64,000 nucleotides of DNA from positions 3,286,001 to 3,350,000 of the forward strand of contig CM046304.1 in assembly GCA_025267735.1 (NCBI GenBank). Reading direction: 5' to 3'. Of this stretch, positions 44,919 to 55,955 are shown one piece after another (positions within the stretch are counted from its first letter, which is position 1; every line of letters starts with the position of its first letter). Source of the stretch: Mactra quadrangularis. Its lineage: Eukaryota; Mollusca; Bivalvia; Venerida; Mactridae. The translations under genes were made by a program, and so were the position numbers. The notes below the pieces were generated by a model that saw only the letters and a program-made list of their open reading frames with translations, made no database searches and had not been told where the DNA came from.

Positions 44919-46108
44919 CTGAAATAGAGAAAACACCATTCACTGATTTATTAGCATGAGACAAAATTGCATCGAGACAATTCTCCGAGGGAGGTAGTAG
45001 AAAATGTTTCCCACCTATAAATGGGGTCTATCAAACATTATCTTCATATGATTCTGAAGTTACTGCTGACCAAGACAAGGCAATATTGCTTTAAATCTTT
45101 CATAACATGATATTGATTTATTATTTTATTAAGTTCATGTTGCAATTCTGTTTGTAATGTTTTTGAATATTTTTCTATTATTACAAATAAAACAAAGTTA
45201 TCATTTTCTTTTGTAACTTCTGTATAAATGCAATGTGAAATGATGATTGTCAGACCACGCTTGTAACTAATAAGCCAATCACAAGAAAACATTGGTCTAT
45301 TTTACTAAAATAGCTAAATATTAAGTAGAGCATTTCATTTCCCAAAAACTTGTACTATGTATGAGCATTATCGATTTATCTTAAGTATAAAGTAAAAATT
45401 CATGAAGCTATTCATTCACACTATACCCTGATATACATTAAGCTCACATATATAGAGTACCCGATGTGCCATTAGAGTACATGTTGATATAAATTCGGCA
45501 TCTGACCATAGAATGTAAACAACTTCTGGGGACACCACTTGTCACACGTGGTACCATCAGTGTCTATTAAATCTAATTTAGAAATTTCAGAAACGAGAAT
45601 TACGGAACATCTTAGTACTAGTTTTGCTACCTCAGGTATAAAGTGATCTATCTCTCAATAGCAGTTCTTTATCCCGGCCCTGTTGTCAGACAAGTATGAG
45701 TCTCTGTATGTCTATTTTCACTACATGTACTACTCCTCTGGTACCATTAGGTACAAATAGTATAGCACGTTCTGTGTAATGTCCGTGTATGACTTCCGTA
45801 CAACATTATACTGTCAAAACTAAACATTTATATTGATTACATCAGGGTCTTATATATTTTGCTGATACATTATTATTACAAATCAATAGTTCACTCAAAA
45901 TAAGAATGTGAGTTTTATACTGATATTACGAAAACACAAAAAATGACACAAATTCTAATATTAGTGTAAACGCTATGTATAGTTAAATAGCATATTTGGT
46001 TTAACCCTGTGTCAAGTCAATTAATGTTATTTTACTACAGCCAGCGTACCTAACCTAGCTTTTTCTGTGTCCTTGTCTATAACCACGGACAAATTAAGTA
46101 AATATTAC
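44919..46108 (-). other. Predicted 5'UTR intron, gene copy 2
   Basis: Donor AAAG|GTAATA at 46108, acceptor TTCTCTATTTCAG| ending at 44919 (minus strand), 1190 bp. Aligns with the copy 1 and copy 3 sites. Confidence 0.55.
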
Positions 46109-46183
46109 CTTTGTAAGTTTATGTATCCATTCATTTTCAAACGAATTAGTAATACTTGTAATAACACAATATTTAGCCTTGCG

Positions 46184-46192
46184 CTTTACATA
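46184..46192 (-). promoter_or_regulatory. Degenerate TATA box, gene copy 2
   Basis: TATGTAAAG, against TATATAAAG in copies 1 and 3: a single change in the core, possibly weakening this promoter. A CACGTG box is kept at 46268-46273. Confidence 0.45.
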
Positions 46193-46484
46193 ATTACTGC
46201 GTTAGAACGTATGTCTTCACCGTCTTTGTATACAACATACGGGTTATTTTATCACCTGGCGATAAGTCACGTGATACTATTGCGTAAGCGAATTCAATTC
46301 TACACTAGATTTAAAGCTGTGACCAAGTAGTTATAACTCGTTATAATTTTTTTCTATCATTCATTTATATGGTATTGTAAAACTTTATAAAAAAAGTTAA
46401 AATATTGAATATCGTAAAATTAAATCTACAATGTCTCATTGTCACAACAGTTTTAACACTTAGACGTGTGTATTTACAATTTTA

Positions 46485-46745
46485 ACCCGGGTAAATAGCG
46501 TTGTTGGTAGCATGCCGGAATTTGGAATCTTAAGTCCCAAAGGGTGTACGGGTTCGAATTCTTCCCGGGGAGGTTATATCAATCTATGATAATTTGACAA
46601 TCATGTCATTTTTCCTCCATTGATAATATGGATAATATGGAGAAGTTTCCAGCCTTGTAGAAGGGCAAGTGAGTACTAGTCCAGGAAAGCTAAGTTAGGT
46701 GTGCTGGAAATTGTGTTGACACGGCGTTAAACCCAGTAAAAAAGT
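46485..46745 (+). mobile_element. SINE family 2 copy, unit 2
   Basis: Duplicate of the copy at 33065; CCCGGGTAAATAGCGTTG to GGCGTTAAACCCAGTAAAAAA. Confidence 0.82.
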
Positions 46746-49700
46746 ACAATTTCATTTGTAAAGTTTTAATGGGCATGCTCTTGTCTCTGAATTTTTAGTC
46801 TGAACCACTACGATGGGCCAACAACGAGTGACAATATTGAAGCAACACAGAACTCAGTTTTGAAGTAACAGCGGATGCAGCTGTGAGTCCAAAGTTAGTT
46901 TGCTCGTCGGCTCCACATTGACCATCCATTGCGTCATCGTTGGCCTTACACTTTAGATATGTTAATTGGTTGCCGGACCATTAACATATGCCAACGTTGG
47001 CCTAGTTTCTTTTTTTGATTTGGTTCACGTTGGGCCAACTGTTGGCTCATGGTTGGTCCAATATCTAAAGATAAGCCAACACCTCTCTGCTATCATAGAG
47101 TATGTGCGGGTGTCTAGAGTGAAGTAAAATGTGCCCGTTTTTACCTCTGATTTTTAGCCTGACCCATTTGTCTAAGCATAGTAACTAAATGTATGATCTT
47201 TAGTTAAATACATGTACGATGATGGTGAGTTTACTTTGCATTTGATTATGAACATGTACGTGTCATAATGATGCTTGTCATTTATTGTTTGTTAGGTTTA
47301 ACAATGTTTGCCACTTTACGTTAAGATTTTTCTTACGATCGACTTAGTGTTATGTTTCAAATGTGTGTTACTTAAATTGAACTGTTAACTATATTCTCAA
47401 TTACATATTAAATATGGAACATCTCTCATCAAGAAAGTTTCTCTTTTAGTTTTTTTCATGGCCATTTAATAAAGTTAGATTATATAACTTGTTTACGAAC
47501 GCTGTAAGTGATGCTTTTATTTAAAATGAATTATAAATATTTCATTTACACTTGAAATGAACCTTTCTTCCTTCATATTTCAAGTGATTACAGTTGAAAT
47601 GGTCACTACCAGTGTAAAAATTATAATTGTACTGTTGGCCCAAATTTCATCTATACAGTGATGCTTGCTTGTACTCAAATGTTTCATACATGCGTTTGTA
47701 CTGGTTATTATTTAAAATATTATCTAGAAAGAATGTTAATTGATTTGCCTAATTCAATATGCAAATACAATGTCAACATTGACTCATAAAGCAGGCATTA
47801 AACCACTAAATATTTGCCTGTTGTTACCAATTAATGGCATTGACAGGATTCTTAGTCATCAAACATTTTAACATACAAAGTGACTATAAAATTATACATG
47901 TTTTCGACTGTTGAGAAAAAAATGAACAGTTCAGACTTTTTATTTATTTTGTTGTTAAAAAGTCAGAATTAGTTCTACATTGTATTTTAACTATACTCTT
48001 TTTTACCAATCAAAGGAAGCATTTTACTCTTTCTGATTTATTTACAATGAACTTTTTATGATTAGAATCTACATCTTTTGTGTTTTCAAGTATAGTTAGG
48101 TTATATTTAACAATTTGTTGAACAATTATCTTAAATGTGAATCTGTTTGGACTTTTAGGGGACTCTGTATTCTACGTTTGCATTAATTTGTATTTTATCA
48201 TATTTTTATCAAGATATTTTCATTTAAATAAAAAAAATTTCTCATTTATTCACAAGATTCATTTTATATAAAACATTTCATATCATACATTCAAAAAGAA
48301 AAATAATTATTAGTACAATTACAATTATACATGTTAAAATGATGTCCTTCATAAATCTTACTAAATAAAGTACAATTTTTGTATGTATGATATTTTTAAA
48401 TATTTTATAACATTTTTTTGCATCCTTATTGTTATACATTTTATATGTTAAGATTGGTTCATCATTGTTCAAATGGTCAGTGCTTTATACAGCTCATCAG
48501 CTGAATACAACTCTGCCCTAACTCTTTTTCTTCCACAGTCACTTTTTAGCACTTTTTAAAAAACATTTCTATGATATACATCCAAAACAAAAGGTATAAC
48601 TATATATGAAATTTTAGGGGTTCAATTGGCATTTTGCTCTAACTGAAAATGAAGATGTGGTTTTAATGCTTAAATTTAGATATCCTTAAGACTTTCTTTA
48701 GCCGCTTATCTTAAATAAGCATCAGGGTATCAAATGACGGACGCTGATTGGCTAATAGGAGCTGTCAATCAAATTCTGGCGTAAGTTCAAGAAAGTTTGA
48801 GGTTGGTTCACCCTAGAATCTGGTTTGAAACCCCCAGTTGCAATAATTTTTCCACTGTCTGTTCCAAGGGGAAACCCTTAAGGTTCCTGTTTTAGTTATT
48901 TGTTGGTGGCCTTCATTTTTATAACATTTTTTGAGAATCTAAAAGCACAATCCTAATTGCTTTATTGCTGTGTTGAAAATCTATGTGTTTAACTCTTGCT
49001 GTTCCAGATATGTTTTCACACTTCTTCTTTAAAAGTTTTGAAAATCAGAGTTAGAGCAGTATTGTATTAAGCAGATGACTAGTGATTATTTTTGCCAAAT
49101 GATATTAATGTCCATGATATGTATTGTAGCCATCACAGACTCATTCTTAAATTATTCTTATTAAGTTCATGTGTTGCAGTGAAATATGGCGTTATTCAAA
49201 GTAAATATGAGGTGAAAAATTGTATAATTTTAAATTTTCATTTTAGTGAAAATTAAGGCTGTTACGATACCAATATTTTGCGATACGCTTCTGAGGTAGA
49301 CTGTTGTGACAGCCCTAGTGATAATAAGGATAAATGACATCAAGAGAAAGGATGTCCTGTTAAATTTGTGTATAAATATATTCATGTTTTCCAACAAAAC
49401 CAGCTCCACGTTGTTTCAAATTACATCATACCTACCTTATTTCCTAGCGCAAATCACTCAGTCCTACTAGCTCATTACTGCGGGAACCAGAAAGCGCACT
49501 AGTGAGTAATTAATTTAAGATTTAAAACTTGTTTCATAATCCAGCTAAAGTAAAAACATGTGTAAACTATTTCTTGTTGTCAAAAGTGATTTTGTTCAAT
49601 AGTTTATGTTATATTGAAAAAATTGGATAAAAAAGTACAGTGAGTATTACTACTACATAGGGCTTATTTATGTAGATAAACTTAATGAGTGTATTTAAAA

Positions 49701-50220
49701 TAACAGCATGGGGTGAGATCTATCAAACAATAATTATTCAAATATCAGCTAATAATTTAAATAACAGCTTATTTTTTTAAATCTGCTAATATTATTTGAA
49801 CTTCATCTAAATATTATTTCAGCTCGATCTATCCAAGTTTTGTTTTGAAGAAAAAGGTGACAGAATGTTTGAACACATAAATGTAACAAATTATTGAACA
49901 AAGTCGCATACATTTACCTGTATTGTTTATGTGTATGTTATTAATTTCGTACTGTATTGATGAATAATTGTTTTTGTATTTTTATGTATGCATTCTACTT
50001 GTCTAAATAGAAATATTTCATGCAATTTTTTACATTATCTATATTGATGCAATAAAGAACTTGTGGTATTAAGCTATTTTTTTCTTCAAGATATTTTATG
50101 AATTATTATATTGTAATACACTGGGATTTCTCTGTGTTAAGCAAGGGACTGTAGCAAATCCTCAAAATCCTTTTTTGTTTGTTTGAAACAATCAGATTTG
50201 AGCTTCTGATTACCAGGTGT
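46746..50220. other. Upstream flank of copy 2 and left part of unit 3
   Basis: No gene. 47101-47520 and 47530-47912 are near-identical to unit 1/2 junction sequence. At 48230-48420 there is about 190 bp of AT-rich DNA not present in unit 1 or 4 (a frame of 64 codons there looks random). 49255-49320 holds the short hAT relic (GGCTGTTACGATACC..GTGACAGCCCTAGTG). Confidence 0.5.
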
Positions 50221-50223
50221 CAA

Positions 50224-50528
50224 GCCTACCCGGCTAGCTCAGTTAGTAGCGCACAAGTCTACTGATAATGGTTGTAGGTTCGATTCCAGGGCGGGGCATA
50301 CTTTCATGGAGCTTGGTCATGAAATAATTTCTAAGACCATTCATTCTCCTACCAATGATTCTAAATCATGTAGGGCAGTAGTCAGTCATTGTTGAAAGCA
50401 AGTGCCAAGTAGTTGGTTAACAGCTACATCTAGAAATTTAGCCTTTTCCAGAAACAGTGAGTAGGATGACTAACTGCAGTGATATAACTTATTAAATGTG
50501 TTGCTACGGCGTTAAACTCAACAACAAC
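50224..50528 (+). mobile_element. SINE family 1 copy, unit 3
   Basis: CCCGGCTAGCTCAGTTAGTAGC head, B box GGTTCGATTCC, ends TTGCTACGGCGTTAAACTCAACAACAACC. Inserted in GATTACCAGG..CCAGGAATCAA, absent at the homologous place in unit 2 (41480), where ACCAGGAATCAA is continuous. Confidence 0.87.
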
Positions 50529-51375
50529 CAGGAATCAAAGTCATACATCATATCATTTCATTTAGTTTAAATTGAAAAAAAAATCCTGTGCTTTCATAAA
50601 GTCGCTTACTTTGTAACCCAAATAAATTCCGTTTTTCAGTTTGATACTATAAATGTAATCATAGATAATATGCTTTATTGAATTCATGTAATAATTAATT
50701 TCTTTCTAAGAGGTATGAAAAGATTTTTGAAATGAATACAGGTATAGTATATTACGTCGTTCGAAACATAATTTATATATTCAATCGAGTATTCATTGCC
50801 TATTTAAATGTTTTATAATCTAACAAATGCTGGTTATGTGATAAATAATTTGTATTCAAAACTGAAAGATGAGATTTTCAATATATTTTATTGATTAAAT
50901 TCTAAAGTGGGGTATATATTTATGTTTGAAAAGTAAGCAGTGCATTAATTTACAAGTTTGGAACAGTTGAAGTTTCTTAAAATTTTCTCTTAGGTGTCTT
51001 ATTTAATCATCAATAATCAAATCCAATAGATTATTTGTGCTGCCGTTGTCCCAGGAACTGGGGAAGGCAGCAGTTGGCTTGTTCGTCTTACATCTGTCCT
51101 CTACGTAACCCTGTCTAGAGGATCAGTTATGCATTTTGCATTTTGTATGTGTTCATATCAGCGTTTATGCACTCAGACCAGGGCTTTCTTGACCGCCCAC
51201 GTTTACAAAAATAACAAATGATTGCGAAGATAGACAATTTCAAACATGAGTTTCAGAGTCAGTAGTATTTTAATCACTGGTATGCAAACATTGTAATTGG
51301 TTTTGTATGTAAAAACTAGGTACAGAAAGTATTTTCTTACCTAAATTTTTATAGTGAGTAGAGTTTTAATCGTGA

Positions 51376-51690
51376 CTATGGTCCAGTGGTTGGTCTTGCG
51401 CTTAGAGATCGAGAGGTCCTGGGTTCGAATCCCACCAGAGACATTGCTAATTTCCTTGAGCAAGAAATTTACCTGCGATTGCTTCACTCCACCCAGGTGT
51501 AAATGGGTACCTGCGAGGGTGGTATAATTCCGTTACACCAATTTGTCGGCTGTTCTTATAAGCAGAGTAAAAAGACTCCCCAGGGAGATTGATAGATAGA
51601 TAGCAGTAGCCGATGACAAGAGGTACAGTAATGGCTGTAGTCGGTGAACGTGTTTAAGCATGAAACTTAGACTTTAAATTGCAATTACTT
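51376..51690 (+). mobile_element. SINE family 3 copy, unit 3 (uninterrupted)
   Basis: Head GGTCCAGTGGTTGGTCTTGCG, B box GGGTTCGAATCCCACC, CACCCAGGTGTAAATGGG, and the tail to AAACTTAGACTTTAAATTGC. It shows what unit 1 looked like before interruption. Confidence 0.83.
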
Positions 51691-51848
51691 TTTTCTATTG
51701 TATGAATTTGTTTGAATGAGTCTATTGGAATGTACAACCCAGTAATGCATATTAATGTGTTGCACATAGATCACACTCAGATGATGTTGGTCCGACTATA
51801 TTTTCACTCAGTCCGGTTTAGAATACAACTATAACAAAGTTTGTCAGC

Positions 51849-51854
51849 TTTATT
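51849..51854 (-). terminator. Polyadenylation signal AATAAA, gene copy 3
   Basis: AATAAA on the minus strand about 173 nt after the stop, context CAAATAAAGCT as in copy 1. Confidence 0.65.
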
Positions 51855-52026
51855 TGAAAGGAACGTTTTACTAAAATATTTCTTACAAAATTCATCTTTT
51901 CACTATTTAATAAAATATATTTCTGCTTATAAATATTGTACATTGTGACATTCAAATATGCATCTGTAGTTAATATGTTTGTTTTAGCAATGATTATCGC
52001 ATATATGCCGCGAACGACATTTTTTT

Positions 52027-54021
52027 TCAAGTCATCCCAAATAGCCAAAATAAGAAAAGTAGGACATCAATAAAATACAAAAATAAAATGAATGGTAGAT
52101 TAAGTATGTTTAACAATATGGATAAATGTCCAATGTGTAAAAACTTTGAATAATTCTTAACACGATTGACACTCACAGATATCGATGTAGCATTGTCAGT
52201 CCAATATATTAAGAGTGATACACTTTCTTTCATCATTGGGACTGCACTAAACATTAACATACAGATATAAACGATCCGTTGACTCAGTATAATACAGACA
52301 AATAGTAAGAAAAAATAGTAAAGTAAGCTATCTCCACTTTCACTAATGGAGTATATCTGTTGTACAATAAACAAAAGTATTACAAATGCCTTAATTTTAT
52401 GTATTTTGTGTATAAATGGCACGAATTTTAACGCTAATTCATAATCGTTTTGATCGTCATAATTGGTTAAAGCAGGCGTTTCAAACAGAAAGGAAAACAT
52501 ATGTTCCCTCCAACTTTTGTTTAGTTTATATTCATTTATTTTCTTGTTGTCTTCCTCTATCATTTTTCGTAATTTACATCCCTCCTGAAGATTGTTTCGC
52601 TGAATTTTTCTTACCTCTAAACAATTGGCATTGCAATAATATGTGTAAACAAAACGGGGTACCCCAGACCATATAAAAACTACTCTTTCTACAAATGATG
52701 TTAGCTGGTGTAAACTTGTAAATGCCTTTATTAATGATTCAATGGAATACATGGCTTCATATTTAGTTTCGTGACGCATACATAAGTTAAGCGCGTTAAT
52801 AGTGTAGTATAGATCCGAGTACTCGTCTGTTACAAAACTTGGTTTAAATAAATAAATTGTAACCAATCTATGACCTCTCGAAAGTAAAAAGTCCAATTTA
52901 ATGAGGAGATCCTTTCGTTGACTATTTGTCAACTTTCCAGACAACAGATTTTTCTCTGGTAACATGTAACTAGGGAGCCATTTTGTTTCTATTGCTCTTC
53001 TTAGCTTCCTTAAACCGTCTTCCAATCTGGCCATTAAATGTTTCTGTCTAAACTTGTTTGGAGATGTTTCTTCGGCCAACCATAAAACAGCATTCTTAAC
53101 AATATACGAGTCGATACCTTCACAGACAGGTTGGAGGTAATACTTAACAATAAACTTAAGGAGAACTAAACATTTAGTCTGAGTACCATTTAACAATTGT
53201 ACAAGGTATGTTTCTGCACGAACAAACGACAATCTCCACTGTAAATGTTCATTACAGCTTCCATGTTTACCAACAGGTACAACATATACTGGAAGATTTA
53301 AAACATGTTCAATCATCTTTTTATTTGGCCATTGAAATGATCGTGTTCTTGTTGCCCATCTTCTGATAATATTTTTATCATTACATGGAAAACACCGAAC
53401 AAAATCTATGGATCCATAAGAAAACAGCTCTGAATCAATGATTTTCAGCATAAACCCAACGTAGTCTCTTGGCTGTGAAGGCCCATGTATTTCGTTAAGA
53501 AATCTTCCTATAGACAGTCTAATGTACTTGCTCAATTTAATCATGTCATCATCATTTTTTGTCAGAAATAGTTTACTTGACAAATACACGTTCTTTTCTT
53601 TGCCCTGTTTCACTAAAGCATATTCAAATATCTTAAAGATATCAGGAGGACAATGTATTGGGTTAACCACTTTCAATAAACAATAACCAGCAGGGACTTT
53701 ATTTGTATCTATTTGCAGAGTTAGCCTTTGAAGTTTTCTTGTACTTTCATTGATTTTTCCTCGGCAACATATGACTCGATTATCAATTAGCAATGTATCA
53801 AGATCATTTAGGAAAATAATTCCAATGCCTTCCATCATACTACCAACAATTTCATGACTATTGCTGGATTTCACACTAAGTCTTAAAGCAATATGTTTCA
53901 CTACAGATTTTCGGTTGTAATAAAGTATTCTTTCCCATTTTTCAGTTTGATTAAACCCTAATTCATCAAGTTTTTTACTCAAACATCGAGACAGTGTGGA
54001 ATTATTTAATGTTACACCCAT
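52027..54021 (-). CDS. Membrane-anchored Mab-21/cGAS-like nucleotidyltransferase, copy 3 (664 aa)
   Basis: Intact paralogue of copies 1 and 2. G60-S61 with M63-E64-G65, D73/D75, D206 (SIDF), WRLSF at 262, IDSYIVKNAVLW. Variable loop 68-71 reads IIFL. The first ATG after an in-frame stop is at 54021, so the start is secure. The middle region carries the conserved NKSWREHMFSFLFETPAL block (about 501-518) present in all copies, then hydrophobic helices at about 542-560, 567-595, 622-640 and 641-661, ending WLFGMT. The conserved block just before the membrane module may be a coupling segment (inference). Coding exon unbroken; nearest relative copy 2. Confidence 0.87.
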   Translation of the reverse strand: MGVTLNNSTLSRCLSKKLDELGFNQTEKWERILYYNRKSVVKHIALRLSVKSSNSHEIVGSMMEGIGIIFLNDLDTLLIDNRVICCRGKINESTRKLQRLTLQIDTNKVPAGYCLLKVVNPIHCPPDIFKIFEYALVKQGKEKNVYLSSKLFLTKNDDDMIKLSKYIRLSIGRFLNEIHGPSQPRDYVGFMLKIIDSELFSYGSIDFVRCFPCNDKNIIRRWATRTRSFQWPNKKMIEHVLNLPVYVVPVGKHGSCNEHLQWRLSFVRAETYLVQLLNGTQTKCLVLLKFIVKYYLQPVCEGIDSYIVKNAVLWLAEETSPNKFRQKHLMARLEDGLRKLRRAIETKWLPSYMLPEKNLLSGKLTNSQRKDLLIKLDFLLSRGHRLVTIYLFKPSFVTDEYSDLYYTINALNLCMRHETKYEAMYSIESLIKAFTSLHQLTSFVERVVFIWSGVPRFVYTYYCNANCLEVRKIQRNNLQEGCKLRKMIEEDNKKINEYKLNKSWREHMFSFLFETPALTNYDDQNDYELALKFVPFIHKIHKIKAFVILLFIVQQIYSISESGDSLLYYFFLLFVCIILSQRIVYICMLMFSAVPMMKESVSLLIYWTDNATSISVSVNRVKNYSKFLHIGHLSILLNILNLPFILFLYFIDVLLFLFWLFGMT

Positions 54022-54209
54022 TCTTGTGATACATATGTTTCCTACCTTATTAGGTCGTTAACATAGAAAGCAACATACACACCACTTAAGAATGAACACT
54101 TAACTCCATGTATGGAATAACTGCAGTATTGGTCAGGTGAACCATTGTATCTTTGTTGTTTTAGCTCAAATGTACCAGGGCTGGTATTGACATTAATTGT
54201 CTATTATAC

Positions 54210-55408
54210 CTGAAATATAAAAAACACCATTCACTGATTTATTAGAATGAGACAAATTTACACCGAGACAACTCTCCAAGGGGGTGTAGTAGAGAATGTC
54301 TCCCTCCTATAAATGGGGTCTAACAAACATTATCTTTATATGATTCTGAAGTTACTGCTGACCAAGACGAGGTGATATTGCTTTAAATATTCTTTTATAT
54401 CATAATATTCATTTATTATTTCATTAAGTTCAAGTTGCAATTCTGTTTAAAATGTTTTTGAATATTTTTCTATTATTACAAATAAAACAAATTTATCATT
54501 TTCTTATGTAACTTCTCTATGAATGCAATGTGAAATGATGATTGTTAGACCACACTTATAACTAATAGACCAATCACAAAAAAAACGATGGTATATTTTA
54601 CTAAAATAGCTAAATATTAAGAAGGGCATTTCAGTTCCAAAAACTTGCACCATATATGAGCATTATCGATTTATAATAAGTATAAAGTAAAATTTATGAA
54701 TCTATACATTTACACTGTATCCTGTTATATATAATAGCTAACATTATATGGAATACCCGATGTGCCATTAGAGTAAATGGGGAAAGAAACTCGGTATCTG
54801 ACCGACATTTAATCATTTCTGGGAACACTACTTGAACATGTCACTCGTGGTACCAACGGTAAATATTGAATCTTATTTAGACATTTTAGAAACGTAAACA
54901 ACGTAATATTTTAGAACTAGTTTTGCTAACCTCAGGCATAATGCGGGCTGTTCTCTCCTTAGCAATACTTTCCCCCCTTTTTTCAGGCGAGTATGAGTAT
55001 CCGTATGTCTGTTTTTAATACATGTAGGTACTACTTCCCCGGTGCCATTAGGTACAAATAGTATAGCACGTTCTGTGTAATGTCCGTGTATGACTTCCGT
55101 ACAACATTGTACTGACAAAACTAAACATTTATATTGATTACATCAGGGTCTTATATATTTTGCAGATACATTATTATTACAAATCAATAGTTCACTCAAA
55201 ATAAGAATGTGAGTTTTATACTGATATTACGAAAACACAAATTATGACACAAATTCTAATATTAGTGTAAACGCCATGTAAAGTAAAATAGCATATTGGG
55301 TTTAACCCTGTGTCAAGTCAATTAATGTTATTTTGATACAGCCAGCGCACCTAACCTAGTTTTTCTGTGTCCTTGTCTATAACCACGGACAAATTAAGTA
55401 AATATTAC
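54210..55408 (-). other. Predicted 5'UTR intron, gene copy 3
   Basis: Donor AAAG|GTAATA at 55408, acceptor TTATATTTCAG| ending at 54210 (minus strand), 1199 bp. The pyrimidine tract is a little weaker than in copies 1 and 2. Confidence 0.5.
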
Positions 55409-55483
55409 CTTTGTAAGTTTATGTATCCATTCATTTTCAAACGAATTAGTAATACTTGTAATAACACAATATTTAGCCTTGCG

Positions 55484-55492
55484 CTTTATATA
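55484..55492 (-). promoter_or_regulatory. TATA box, gene copy 3
   Basis: TATATAAAG on the minus strand 76 nt before the predicted donor, with TCACGTGA conserved upstream (CACGTG at 55568-55573). Same layout as copy 1. Confidence 0.5.
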
Positions 55493-55694
55493 ACTACTGC
55501 GTTTGAACGTATGTCTTCACCGCTTTCGTATACAACATACGGGTTATTTTATCACCTGGCGATAAGTCACGTGATACTATTGCGTAAGCGTATCCAATTC
55601 TACACTAGATTAAAATATTGAATATCAAAAAATTAAATCTACAATGTCTCATTGTCACGACAGTTTTAATCATTAGACGTGTGTATTTACAATT

Positions 55695-55955
55695 TTAACC
55701 CGGGTAAATAGCGTTGTTGGTAGCATGCCGGGATTTGGAATCTTAAGTCCCAAAGGGTGTACGTGTTCGAATTCTTCCCGGGGAGGTTATATCAATCCAT
55801 GATAATTTGACAATCTGGCATTTTTCCTCCATTGATTAGATAATATGGAGAGGTTTCCAGCCTTGTAGAAGGGCAAGTGATTACTAGTCCAGGAAAGCTA
55901 GGTTAGGTGCGCTGGAAATTGTGTTGACACGGCGTTAAACCCAGTAAAAAAGTAC
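55695..55955 (+). mobile_element. SINE family 2 copy, unit 3
   Basis: CCCGGGTAAATAGCGTTGTTGG to GGCGTTAAACCCAGTAAAAAA; duplicate of the copies at 33065 and 46485. Confidence 0.82.

Larger units (their letters stand above)
35252..47530. repeat. Tandem segmental unit 2 (gene copy 2)
   Basis: Anchors at 39660, 40677, 42738-44729 and 46490. Lengthened by the 3.6-kb insertion 35636-39240. Approximate edges, chosen at AATTATAAATATTTCATTTAC. Confidence 0.78.

Noticed and set aside
46067..46330. Plus-strand frame of 87 codons, with a similar one at 55367-55621
   Set aside because: Similar only because units 2 and 3 are duplicates. It runs antisense across the predicted promoter and first exon, and is broken in unit 1.
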